From positions 1-20,092 of the forward strand of contig DATCHD010000084.1 of the NCBI GenBank assembly GCA_036508555.1: 20,092 nt of DNA, read 5' to 3'. This document shows, piece by piece, positions 1 to 7,273 of this stretch. A model generated the notes under the pieces. The model saw only the letters and a program-made list of their open reading frames with translations, was not told the DNA's origin and did not search any database. A program made the translations under genes and the position numbers. Positions within the stretch are counted from its first letter, which is position 1. Each line of letters opens with the position of its first letter. This DNA is from CAINVV01 sp036508555 (lineage in GTDB: Bacteria; Bacteroidota; Bacteroidia; Bacteroidales; Prolixibacteraceae).

Positions 1-452
1 ACTGCTATTCCGGTTGCAGCGCTTACAAAGTTCTGAACAGTAAGCCCGATCATTTGTACAAAGTAGCTGAGGGTGGTTTCCCCGGCGTAACCCTGCCAAT
101 TGGTATTGGTCATAAAGCTTACTGCCGTGTTAAAAGCTGAATGCCATGAAACATTGGGAAGATTTGCAGGATTTAAGGGTAATTGTGCCTGAAAAAGTTG
201 AATCAGAAATACAAAAATGAATCCAACCAAATTAAACATTAGCAAATTGAAAGTATAGGACTTCCAGTTTGTTTCCTCATCCGGGTTTATTCCGGAGAAC
301 TTATAGGTCAGTCTTTCGAGCCAACCAAAAACAGGCAGCATGAAGTGTTTACTCCCCGTGAATACCTTATACATGAAATTGCCCAATATCGGTGTAAGCC
401 CGATTAATAAGGTAAAGAATAGCATGATCTGAATAAAATCCTGTATTGTCAT
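1..452 (-). CDS. kdpA: Potassium-transporting ATPase subunit KdpA, N-terminal part (truncated by window edge)
   Basis: KdpA is the inner-membrane potassium channel-like subunit of the high-affinity KdpFABC pump, working with the P-type ATPase KdpB. The minus-strand frame starts with ATG at 452 and runs off the left edge, giving about 150 residues of a protein usually near 560. Residues 7-25 form a first membrane helix and 67-87 a second. Residues 112-124 carry the sequence SFMTNTNWQGYAG, the first potassium selectivity-filter loop of KdpA, which makes the assignment firm. The start lies 3 bases after the stop of kdpF, so the two genes are co-transcribed; kdpB and kdpC are expected beyond the edge. 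Confidence 0.95.
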   Translation of the reverse strand, partial: MTIQDFIQIMLFFTLLIGLTPILGNFMYKVFTGSKHFMLPVFGWLERLTYKFSGINPDEETNWKSYTFNLLMFNLVGFIFVFLIQLFQAQLPLNPANLPNVSWHSAFNTAVSFMTNTNWQGYAGETTLSYFVQMIGLTVQNFVSAATGIA

Positions 453-455
453 GAT

Positions 456-593
456 TTAAAATTTTTCAGGTTTTAAAAGTGAATAGAGGAGGTATCCCAG
501 TATAAGTAGGGCTATAACAGCTCCAACGGTATATCCTGTGGAAGAATTTGCCTCAAAAGCTTGTGATTTCGTTAATAAAATTACTGCATTCAT
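456..593 (-). CDS. kdpF: Small membrane subunit KdpF
   Basis: KdpF is a one-helix peptide that stabilises the KdpFABC potassium pump in the inner membrane. This 45-residue frame ends in a hydrophobic helix (about residues 21-40) followed by LLKPEKF, the usual KdpF tail. It sits 3 bases before kdpA. The frame stays open up to 665, but I chose the ATG at 593. The longer form would add 24 residues with no KdpF character and would swallow the upstream repeats at 633-680. At 45 residues it is longer than the E. coli protein (about 29) because of a polar N-terminal segment. Confidence 0.85.
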   Translation of the reverse strand: MNAVILLTKSQAFEANSSTGYTVGAVIALLILGYLLYSLLKPEKF

Positions 594-632
594 TTCTTTG
601 TTTTTTATTTGATACAAAGGTGCGCAGTTATT

Positions 633-680
633 TATAAGGATTCTATAAGTATTGATCGGAACCATATAAGGATTTTATAA
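633..680. repeat. Two 16-bp direct repeats upstream of kdpF
   Basis: TATAAGGATTCTATAA (633-648) and TATAAGGATTTTATAA (665-680) differ at one base and lie 32 bp apart, about three helical turns. They are 40-87 bp upstream of the kdpF start. This is the layout expected of tandem response-regulator sites, and KdpDE would be the natural candidate, but no regulator gene is in the window and the link is inference. Confidence 0.55.
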
Positions 681-818
681 AGAGAGTCTTAGGTAACTGT
701 TGATGTTAATTAAAATGCCCATCTTTAACTTTATAATTTTTAAATGATTTGTAGATCAAACAGTGTTTCAGGTTTATTTAATTTGATATTCTTATGTATG
801 GTTGTGGTAATTATTGCT

Positions 819-826
819 TATATTTG
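819..826 (+). promoter_or_regulatory. -7 promoter element for the SPFH gene
   Basis: TATATTTG at 819-826 is an exact match to the Bacteroidota -7 element TAnnTTTG. No good -33 TTTG is seen at the usual 19-21 bp spacing; the closest is TATG at 797-800. Transcription would start near 832, giving a leader of about 48 nt. Confidence 0.5.
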
Positions 827-832
827 TGTGTA

Positions 833-850
833 GGCTAACTTAAGTTAACC
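833..850. promoter_or_regulatory. Imperfect 18-bp palindrome at the predicted start of transcription
   Basis: The core TAACTTAAGTTA (836-847) is a perfect 12-bp palindrome. Two further G:C pairs flank a single mismatch, giving an 18-bp dyad. It begins just downstream of the -7 element, where an operator would block initiation. No regulator is known. Confidence 0.35.
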
Positions 851-879
851 GCTTAATTATCAATTTAAATATCAAAATC

Positions 880-1746
880 ATGGAACCCGTTTACATTGTT
901 CTGATTGCCATTTTTGTTTTCTTTCTGCTCTCTGGGATTCGGATCGTAAGGCCCACGAATCGTGCATTGGTTGAGCGTCTTGGAAAGTACCATCATTTTG
1001 CCTCACCGGGATTTAACTGGATCATTCCTGGTATTGATAAGATGTATATTATCAACATCACCGAAAAGATGATTAATGCGGAACCACAGGAGATTATCAC
1101 CAACGATAACCTGAATGCCAGGGTAGATGCCCAGGTTTATTTCAAGATTAAGTCGGATGAAGAGAGCGTGAAAAACTCTCAATACAATGTTAACAGCATT
1201 GAATATCAGATTGTAAACCTTGCCAGGACGACCCTTCGTAACATCATTGGCACGATGACGCTTAAATCTGCTAACAGCGAAAGGGGTAAAATCAACAAGG
1301 AGCTACACTCTACTTTATTGGATGAAACCCGTAATTGGGGAATTGAGATCGTCCGGACTGAGTTGAAGGAGATTGATCCTCCAAAGGATGTTCAAGAGAC
1401 CATGAACAAGATTGTGAAAGCTGAGAATGAGAAGATTGCAGCCATCGACTATGCCACAGCAACCGAGACCAAAGCCGACGGTGAGAAACGAGCTGAGATC
1501 CGCAGGGCTGAGGGTATCAAGCAGGGGCAGATTCTGCGTGCGGAGGGAGAAGCCCAGGCGATTGCACTAGTCAATGAAGCAGCTGAAAAGTATTTTGTGG
1601 GAAACGCCCAAATGCTTCGCAGGATTCAGGCAATGGAAACCTCTTTAAAAGACAACTCAAAAATTGTGGTACCAATGGGATCTGACCTGGTTAATGTGAT
1701 GGGAGAGATGGGTGGCATCATTCCGATCAGAGAAAAATCGGTCTAA
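880..1746 (+). CDS. SPFH/band-7 (stomatin-like, QmcA-type) membrane protein
   Basis: This 288-residue protein belongs to the prokaryotic stomatin/QmcA group, which forms oligomeric rings on the inner membrane and helps membrane-protein quality control. Residues 4-22 form an N-terminal membrane helix. The band-7 domain follows (about 23-185), with IRIVRPTNRALVERLGKY at its start and the conserved segment RTELKEIDPP near 159-168. Residues 170-235 are Ala/Glu-rich, including AEGEAQAIALV, the coiled coil usual for the family. The ATG at 880 fits the N-terminal helix. The common partner NfeD is not adjacent. It appears to be a single-gene unit, with a promoter at 819 and a hairpin after its stop. 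The family is secure; the exact substrate is unknown. Confidence 0.88.
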   Translation: MEPVYIVLIAIFVFFLLSGIRIVRPTNRALVERLGKYHHFASPGFNWIIPGIDKMYIINITEKMINAEPQEIITNDNLNARVDAQVYFKIKSDEESVKNSQYNVNSIEYQIVNLARTTLRNIIGTMTLKSANSERGKINKELHSTLLDETRNWGIEIVRTELKEIDPPKDVQETMNKIVKAENEKIAAIDYATATETKADGEKRAEIRRAEGIKQGQILRAEGEAQAIALVNEAAEKYFVGNAQMLRRIQAMETSLKDNSKIVVPMGSDLVNVMGEMGGIIPIREKSV

Positions 1747-1773
1747 TTGGAGATTTTCACATTTTCCAATTTT
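1745..1773 (+). terminator. Weak terminator-like hairpin after the SPFH gene
   Basis: AATTGGAGA (1745-1753) pairs with TTTTCCAATT (1762-1771) around a loop of about 9 nt, followed by a short T-run. The stem is AT-rich and overlaps the upstream part of the tRNA promoter, so its strength is doubtful. Confidence 0.4.
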
Positions 1774-1792
1774 CACATTGTTAAAAAGTTTT

Positions 1793-1800
1793 TATATTTG
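1793..1800 (+). promoter_or_regulatory. -7 promoter element of the tRNA unit
   Basis: TATATTTG at 1793-1800 matches the Bacteroidota TAnnTTTG element exactly and lies 45 bp before the first tRNA. A T-rich block at 1770-1773 sits at the 19-bp spacing expected for a -33 element but lacks the final G. Confidence 0.6.
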
Positions 1801-1803
1801 CAC

Positions 1804-1840
1804 CCGCAATCCCAACAAACGCTAAGTGCCGGGATTGCGG
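1804..1840 (+). other. Hairpin in the tRNA leader
   Basis: CCGCAATCCC (1804-1813) and GGGATTGCGG (1831-1840) form a perfect 10-bp inverted repeat around a 17-nt loop. It lies between the predicted transcription start and the first mature tRNA 5' end at 1845. It would fold at the very 5' end of the precursor, possibly protecting it or guiding RNase processing. Confidence 0.6.
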
Positions 1841-1844
1841 TCAG

Positions 1845-1917
<73 letters not shown>

Positions 1918-1953
1918 CAACAAAACGTTCATTTTTATAGGACATCCATTCCT

Positions 1954-2026
<73 letters not shown>

Positions 2027-2035
2027 CCGTTGGAT

Positions 2036-2119
2036 GCCCAGGTGGTGGAATGGTAGACACGTTGGACTTAAAATCCAATGGCCATTATGGCCGTGCGGGT
2101 TCAAGTCCCGCCCCGGGTA
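2036..2119 (+). tRNA. tRNA-Leu(UAA)
   Basis: An 84-nt class II tRNA. The anticodon stem TTGGA/TCCAA encloses loop CTTAAAA with anticodon TAA at 2069-2071. A long variable arm follows (TGGCC/GGCC type), then the T arm GCGGG/CCCGC with loop TTCAAGT, and discriminator A. The acceptor strands GCCCAGG and CCCGGGT pair except at position 5-68, which is an A-C mismatch. CCA is not encoded. Confidence 0.94.
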
Positions 2120-2121
2120 CT

Positions 2122-2171
2122 AAGAAGCTTCGATAACAATCTGAAAAACAGAGACTTATCGAAGCTTTTTT
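2122..2171 (+). terminator. Rho-independent terminator of the tRNA unit
   Basis: AAGCTTCGATAA (2125-2136) pairs perfectly with TTATCGAAGCTT (2156-2167) over 12 bp around a 19-nt loop. A T-tract follows, and A bases before the 5' arm can lengthen the stem. It lies directly after the tRNA-Leu, which marks the end of the tRNA transcript. Confidence 0.85.
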
Positions 2172-2193
2172 ATTTGCTACTGTAACACTACAT

Positions 2194-2280
2194 TTAAAAC
2201 ATTTTTGTTTTTGAACGAAAAATAGGCTGTTGACGCATATATTCAACTGCATCAAACTTTTTTTTAATCGTTGTCTTCAT
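2194..2280 (-). pseudogene. Small frame resembling the start of a Bacteroidota antitoxin-like protein
   Basis: A minus-strand frame with ATG at 2280 encodes 28 residues. It begins MKTTIKKKFDAVEYMRQQ, which resembles the N-terminus of short antitoxin-type proteins that follow the pattern K-K-x-FDAV-x-x-M-R. It then ends after a degenerate tail, whereas those proteins usually run 60-90 residues. I read it as the remnant of a decayed toxin-antitoxin pair. The resemblance is from memory of the family pattern and is not a search result; a chance frame is possible. Confidence 0.3.
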
Positions 2281-2311
2281 AATCTATCAGTTCTGCTGCG
2301 AGATAGTTCAT
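2264..2311 (-). pseudogene. Tail-like 15-codon frame overlapping the antitoxin-like remnant
   Basis: An ATG at 2311 opens MNYLAAELIDYEDND, whose stop lies inside the next frame with 17 nt overlap. An overlapping pair of acidic-tailed and FDAV-type small proteins is how two-gene addiction cassettes are often arranged. An in-frame TAG lies just upstream, so at most this is the end of a lost gene. Weak evidence on its own. Confidence 0.18.
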
Positions 2312-2345
2312 TTTCTAATGCGAAACTTCAATCATTTAATATAAA

Positions 2346-2368
2346 TTGGTTGTATAAGTCAACTAGTT
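2346..2368. promoter_or_regulatory. Candidate MarR operator over the -33 element
   Basis: GTTG (2349-2352) and CAAC (2360-2363) are inverted around 7 nt, with partial pairing continuing outward. An 8-bp palindrome AACTAGTT (2361-2368) overlaps this in the promoter spacer. A dyad covering the -33 box is the usual position for autorepression by a MarR protein, whose gene starts 33 bp downstream. Inferred from position and symmetry only. Confidence 0.35.
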
Positions 2369-2381
2369 TATATTATCTTTG
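2350..2381 (+). promoter_or_regulatory. Promoter of the marR-RND efflux operon
   Basis: TTG (2350-2352) and TATCTTTG (2374-2381) are separated by 21 bp, a full match to the Bacteroidota -33/-7 pattern. Transcription would start about 13 nt before the ATG at 2401. Confidence 0.7.
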
Positions 2382-2400
2382 GCGAAAATTAAAATAATAA

Positions 2401-2847
2401 ATGGAATCAAGCAAAATACTGGGATACATGTTGGGCAGAAGCCTTCGGGTTTTCAAAAATCAACTGATATTTGAATTCAAGGAAAAGAAAATCGAACTGT
2501 CATTTGAACAATTCGTTATTTTACATTTATTGAATGCGGATTGTAACTTGATTCAACAGGATCTGGCCAACCATCTTCAGAAAGACAAATCAATCATCGT
2601 TCGTCAAATCCATTATTTACTGGAGAATCAATACGTTGTCAGACTTACAAACAAAGCCGACAAACGGAAAAGAAATTTGATCCTTACAAAAAATGGTTTG
2701 GAGCTACTGAATCAAATGAAGGAGATCGCTTTAGAGATATCAAAGAAATTACTGATAGGAGTTAGCGAAAAAGAACTTGAAATATTTCGGAACGTGCTGA
2801 TGAAAATTCAGGAGAATGGAGGGGCAGAAGCGAAAAAGAACCTTTAA
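2401..2847 (+). CDS. MarR-family transcriptional regulator of the efflux operon
   Basis: A 148-residue winged-helix protein. Residues 51-80 form the helix-turn-helix (IQQDLANHL, then SIIVRQIHYLLENQYV). Residues 81-97 form the wing, with NKADKRKRNLILT matching the family pattern D-x-R-x5-LT. The terminal helices (about 5-30 and 100-140) make the dimer. MarR proteins repress their own operon and release DNA on binding a toxic phenolic or lipophilic ligand. It is the first gene of an efflux operon, 46 bp before the adaptor gene, so it most likely controls the four transport genes downstream. The ligand is unknown. Confidence 0.88.
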   Translation: MESSKILGYMLGRSLRVFKNQLIFEFKEKKIELSFEQFVILHLLNADCNLIQQDLANHLQKDKSIIVRQIHYLLENQYVVRLTNKADKRKRNLILTKNGLELLNQMKEIALEISKKLLIGVSEKELEIFRNVLMKIQENGGAEAKKNL

Positions 2848-2893
2848 ATTATAGACTTAATCAACCAAAATAGAAATACATACCAAAAACAAT

Positions 2894-4081
2894 ATGCAAA
2901 CAACTATGCAATTTAAAAATTTCGGAATCATTTTGATTATGCTTGCGGCGATTTCGTGTACCAATAAGCCAAAAGCCGGGCAGCCCGGAACTGCCGGTCA
3001 GGTAAAAGAATATCCTGTAATCGTTATAAAGACACAATCGACCCAACTTTATAAAGATTACCCTACGAAACTTCAGGGTCAGCAAACAGTTGAAATCAGA
3101 TCGAAAATAACCGGATATATCGAGCAAATACTTGTTGATGAAGGTGTATATGTTAGAAAGGGGCAATTGCTTTTCCGTTTGAATGACAATGATATTCAAG
3201 CTTTGGTACGTTCTGCCGAAGCACTGGTAAAAGTTGCAGAAGCAGATGTAAAAGTTGCTCAGGTAAATGTAGAAAAAACCAAACCCCTGGTTGAAAAGAA
3301 TATTATCAGCAAGTTTGATCTGGAATCGGTTGAGTCGACTCAAAAATCAAAAGAAGCACAACTTGCACAAGCCAAAGCAAATTTGGGGAACGCCAATGCG
3401 AACCTTCAATACACACGGATTACCAGTCCTGCTGATGGTACAATTGGAACCTTTCCGTTCAGGGTTGGCAGTTTGGTGAGCAGTTCAACCATTGAACCGC
3501 TGACAACGGTCTCGAATACCTTGAATATGTATGCCTATTTTTCGTTCAACGAAAAAGAATTCCTAACAATTACCAAAGGACTGGCAGGGAAAAACCTTCA
3601 GGAAAAATTCACCAAACTACCTGGTGTTTCGCTGATTATGGCCGATAACTCTGCTTATGACAAGGAAGGCCGCATCGAGACCGCCAGTGGATTGATCGAT
3701 CAGCAGACCGGTTCTGTTAATGTTCGCGCCAGTTTTCCCAATCCCGATGGTCTTTTGCGCAGCGGAGGCAGCGGGCTTGTACGCATTCCTCAATTTGTTG
3801 ATTCTGCAATCATTATCCCTCAGAAAACAACTTACGAGTTGCAAGGCAAACACTTTGTATATCTGGTTGGAACCGACAATAAAGTTCACAATACCGAAAT
3901 TGAAATCCTGGTAGGTAACCTGAAAGATTCGTATGTGGTAACTAAAGGACTGAATGCCGGCGACAAAATTGTGTATGAAGGAATTGCTGCCCTGAGGAAC
4001 GACACAGAAATCAAACCGAAACTAGTAGAAACCGGAAATCTTTCCGAAAACATGTCCCGAGGACTCGGGATTAAAAAATAA
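2894..4081 (+). CDS. RND efflux periplasmic adaptor lipoprotein (AcrA/MexA type)
   Basis: This 395-residue membrane-fusion protein links the inner-membrane RND pump to the outer-membrane channel. Residues 7-21 are a signal sequence ending in LAAISC, with Cys22 as the lipidation site. The first half-lipoyl segment is near 66-97 (VEIRSKITGYIEQI), the alpha-helical hairpin spans about 103-170, and the second half-lipoyl segment YTRITSPADGTIG lies at 173-185. The beta-barrel and membrane-proximal domains follow. An in-frame ATG at 2909 is an alternative start that leaves the signal intact. Length and domain order are normal for the family. The pump gene follows after 12 bp. Confidence 0.93.
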   Translation: MQTTMQFKNFGIILIMLAAISCTNKPKAGQPGTAGQVKEYPVIVIKTQSTQLYKDYPTKLQGQQTVEIRSKITGYIEQILVDEGVYVRKGQLLFRLNDNDIQALVRSAEALVKVAEADVKVAQVNVEKTKPLVEKNIISKFDLESVESTQKSKEAQLAQAKANLGNANANLQYTRITSPADGTIGTFPFRVGSLVSSSTIEPLTTVSNTLNMYAYFSFNEKEFLTITKGLAGKNLQEKFTKLPGVSLIMADNSAYDKEGRIETASGLIDQQTGSVNVRASFPNPDGLLRSGGSGLVRIPQFVDSAIIIPQKTTYELQGKHFVYLVGTDNKVHNTEIEILVGNLKDSYVVTKGLNAGDKIVYEGIAALRNDTEIKPKLVETGNLSENMSRGLGIKK

Positions 4082-4093
4082 ATCCGTAAGATC

Positions 4094-7000
4094 ATGTTCA
4101 GAAGATTTATAGAACGGCCGATTCTATCATCGGTTATTTCAATCATTATTGTCATTCTTGGTGTTCTTGGCCTGATCAGTCTGCCAATCGAGCAATACCC
4201 AGACATTGCACCACCAACAATCCGTGTATCGGCATCCTACACCGGAGCGAGCGCCGAAACAGTATTGAAAAGTGTGGTGATCCCTCTCGAAGAACAAATC
4301 AATGGAGTTGAGAATATGATTTACATGAACTCAACTGCCAGCAACGATGGCTCAGCAATTATCGAAGTGTTCTTTAAACAGGGGATTAATGCCGACATGG
4401 CAGCGGTAAATGTTCAAAACCGTGTAGCCCGCGCCAACAGCTTACTTCCATCCGAGGTTACCCGTGCCGGGGTCATCACTGCCAAACGCCAGAACAGCAT
4501 GTTGCTGATATTTTCGTTATACAGCGAAAATGGCGAATTCGACGAAACGTTCCTGCAAAACTACAGTAAAATCAATCTTCTGCCGCAGATTCAGCGTGTA
4601 ACAGGAGTGGGCGATGCCTCGGTTTTCGGCGCCAAAGATTATTCGATGCGTATCTGGCTGAAACCCGATGTGATGGCCACATACAACTTGATGCCATCGG
4701 ATATTATCACGGCCCTGAACGAACAAAACATCGAAGCTGCTCCCGGCCGTCTGGGCGAATTGAACAACCAATCGTTTGAATACGTGATCAAATATAAAGG
4801 GAAACTAACACAGCCTGATGAATTTGAGAACATCGTAATCAAAGCGGACAAAGACGGAAACATGTTGTTGCTGAAAGATGTGGCACGCATTGAAATGGGG
4901 GCAATGAATTACTCTGTTGCCACATCAGCCATGGACAAACCGGGAATTACCATGGGCGTTTATCAGGCTGCCGGATCAAATGCCCGTGAAGTGATCATCA
5001 ATGCCAAAAAAGTACTTGACGAAGCGTCCAAATCTTTTCCTTCAGGTTTAAAATACAAAATATTGGTTGATGCCAATCAGTTCCTCGACAGTTCCATCTC
5101 CAAAGTTCTCCACACTCTTCTGGAAGCATTCATCCTGGTTTTTATCGTGGTTTTCATATTCCTCCAGAATTTCAGGGCTACTCTGATTCCAGCTATTTCG
5201 GTTCCGGTTGCCATTATCGGTACTTTTTTCTTCCTGAATGTGTTTGGCTTCACGATCAACCTGCTCACTTTATTTGCACTGGTACTTGCGATCGGGATTG
5301 TGGTTGACGATGCTATTGTTGTGGTCGAGGCGGTTCATGCCAAACTCGATCAGGGAGCGAAAAATGCACAGGAAGCCGCAGTTTCTGCCATGGATGAGAT
5401 TTCTACAGCTATTGTTTCCATAACTCTAGTGATGTCGGCAGTGTTCATCCCGGTAACATTCATTACAGGTACAACCGGCGTATTTTACAAACAATTTGGG
5501 ATTACACTGGCAGTGGCAATTGTTATTTCGGCAGTCAACGCCCTGACCCTGAGCCCTGCCCTTTGTGCACTGTTCCTAAAACCACATACTGAAAGTTCGT
5601 TGCACAAAAGAGGCTTCATGCAACGATTTTATGCTTCCTTCAACGTGGCATTTGATACGATGACCATACGTTATAAAAAGACGGCCAACTTCTTTTTGGG
5701 CCGCAAATGGATAGCCATCGCAATGATCATTCTTTTCTCCGGAGGCTTATGGCTTCTGATGAAAACCACTCCAACAGGATTCGTTCCTTCAGAAGATATG
5801 GGTCGGATATTTGTTGATATCAGTCTTCCTCCTGCAACCTCAATGGGAAAGACAAAAATAATAGTTGATCAGGTTGACAGTATCATTGGCAGCAATCCGG
5901 AAATGGAAGGAAGAACTGCAATTGTCGGAAGTTCATTAATAAGCGGGAAAGGCAGTTCATACGGAATGCTGATTTGCTGCATGAAACCTTTCGAAGAAAG
6001 AAAAGGGAAGGGTCAGGATATCAACTCGGTGATTACTAAACTGTATATGATGACCTCGCAAATTAAAGAGGCAAAAATCATCTTCTTTACACCGCCGATG
6101 GTTCCAGGATTCAGTATCTCCGGAGGGTTCGAACTAAAACTGGAAGACAAAACCGGAGGCGACATCAAGCAGTTTGAACAAAACGCCCGCCAATTCCTTG
6201 GGTCATTGAATCAACGGCCTGAAATTCAGTATGCCCTGACTTCCTTCAACACGAACTTTCCGCAATACCAGGTTGATGTGAATGCGGCCCGATGCAAACA
6301 GTCGGGAATTGGTGTCAGTTCAGTATTGTCGGCATTGCAGGGATATGTTGGCGGATTTTATGCTTCTGATTTTAACCGATTTGGTAAACAATACCGGGTT
6401 ATGATTCAGGCAGAACCCCGTTACCGGGGAAATCCTGAAGACCTGAATAACATTTTCATCCGGACTTCAACCGGAGAAATGGCGCCGATAACCGAATTCA
6501 TTTCCATGAAAAGGGTATTTGGTCCCGAGAATATTGGCCGCTTCAACATGTACACCGCAATATCGGTAACCGGAGCGCCTAACTTTGGTTATAGTTCTGG
6601 TGATGCCATTAAAGCGGTCCAGGAAGTGGCAGTCCAGACTTTGCCGACAGGTTACGGATACGAATTCTCAGGATTGACACGCGAAGAAATGGCTTCGGGT
6701 AACCAATCGATCCTGATCTTTGTGCTAAGTGTGATCTTTGTTTATTTCTTACTGGCTGCCCAGTATGAAAGTTTTATCTTGCCGTTTTCAATTTTGGTCT
6801 CTCTACCAATCGGAATTGCCGGTTCGTTCCTCTTTGCAAAATTAATGGGTGTTCAGAATAATATTTACCTGCAAATATCGCTGATTATGCTTATCGGACT
6901 GCTGGCGAAAAATGCGATCCTGATTGTTGAGTTTGCGCTGCAACGCCGTCACCGCGGAATGAGCATCGTGCAAGCTGCCGTTGAAGGGGCTACCGCGCGT

Positions 7001-7246
7001 TTGCGACCGATCCTGATGACTTCATTCGCCTTTATTTTCGGATTGATTCCGTTGGTAGTCGGTGGAGGTGTCGGAGCCAACGGAAATCGTTCTATCGGAG
7101 TTGGCGCCGTGGGTGGTATGTTGATCGGTACTATGATTGGAATCCTGGTGATCCCGGCCATGTTTGTGATCTTCCAAACGCTTCAGGAAAGAATTAATAA
7201 ACCCGAAGCTCCGGAAATCTCGAAGTTGAACGATATGGAAGAATAG
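4094..7246 (+). CDS. RND multidrug efflux pump, inner-membrane subunit (AcrB/MexB, HAE1 type)
   Basis: A 1050-residue proton-driven trimeric pump expected to export hydrophobic compounds from the periplasm and inner-membrane leaflet. The N-terminus (about 1-45, FRRFIERPILSSVISIII, then LPIEQYPDIAPP) is the HAE1 signature. Membrane helix 4 carries the proton-relay pair Asp405-Asp406 in GIVVDDAIVVVEAV. Helix 10 carries the matching Lys939 in GLLAKNAILIVEFA, so the relay is intact. The two large periplasmic loops are full length. It lies 12 bp after the adaptor gene and directly before the channel gene, making a complete tripartite system. Substrates cannot be read from the sequence. Confidence 0.96.
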   Translation: MFRRFIERPILSSVISIIIVILGVLGLISLPIEQYPDIAPPTIRVSASYTGASAETVLKSVVIPLEEQINGVENMIYMNSTASNDGSAIIEVFFKQGINADMAAVNVQNRVARANSLLPSEVTRAGVITAKRQNSMLLIFSLYSENGEFDETFLQNYSKINLLPQIQRVTGVGDASVFGAKDYSMRIWLKPDVMATYNLMPSDIITALNEQNIEAAPGRLGELNNQSFEYVIKYKGKLTQPDEFENIVIKADKDGNMLLLKDVARIEMGAMNYSVATSAMDKPGITMGVYQAAGSNAREVIINAKKVLDEASKSFPSGLKYKILVDANQFLDSSISKVLHTLLEAFILVFIVVFIFLQNFRATLIPAISVPVAIIGTFFFLNVFGFTINLLTLFALVLAIGIVVDDAIVVVEAVHAKLDQGAKNAQEAAVSAMDEISTAIVSITLVMSAVFIPVTFITGTTGVFYKQFGITLAVAIVISAVNALTLSPALCALFLKPHTESSLHKRGFMQRFYASFNVAFDTMTIRYKKTANFFLGRKWIAIAMIILFSGGLWLLMKTTPTGFVPSEDMGRIFVDISLPPATSMGKTKIIVDQVDSIIGSNPEMEGRTAIVGSSLISGKGSSYGMLICCMKPFEERKGKGQDINSVITKLYMMTSQIKEAKIIFFTPPMVPGFSISGGFELKLEDKTGGDIKQFEQNARQFLGSLNQRPEIQYALTSFNTNFPQYQVDVNAARCKQSGIGVSSVLSALQGYVGGFYASDFNRFGKQYRVMIQAEPRYRGNPEDLNNIFIRTSTGEMAPITEFISMKRVFGPENIGRFNMYTAISVTGAPNFGYSSGDAIKAVQEVAVQTLPTGYGYEFSGLTREEMASGNQSILIFVLSVIFVYFLLAAQYESFILPFSILVSLPIGIAGSFLFAKLMGVQNNIYLQISLIMLIGLLAKNAILIVEFALQRRHRGMSIVQAAVEGATARLRPILMTSFAFIFGLIPLVVGGGVGANGNRSIGVGAVGGMLIGTMIGILVIPAMFVIFQTLQERINKPEAPEISKLNDMEE

Positions 7247-7273
7247 TTGATATCATCTAATCAGAAAGTAGAA

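Larger units (their letters stand above)
2172..2349. other. AT-rich intergenic stretch between the tRNA terminator and the marR promoter
   Basis: About 180 bp with no intact gene. The only structure I see is the pair of short minus-strand frames at 2194-2311. No transposon ends or integrase fragment were seen, although the position just downstream of a tRNA is a common place for inserted material to decay. Confidence 0.5.

Noticed and set aside
594..665. Longer N-terminus for KdpF
   Set aside because: The extra 24 residues do not resemble KdpF and overlap the direct repeats that look regulatory.
2861..3343. 160-codon open frame on the minus strand inside the adaptor gene
   Set aside because: It is fully antisense to a well-conserved adaptor gene, and its Phe/Tyr/Cys-rich composition is typical of a shadow frame.
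7247..7273. TTG start for the outer-membrane channel directly after the pump stop
   Set aside because: It adds nine polar residues before a lipoprotein signal that starts cleanly at the ATG at 7274.
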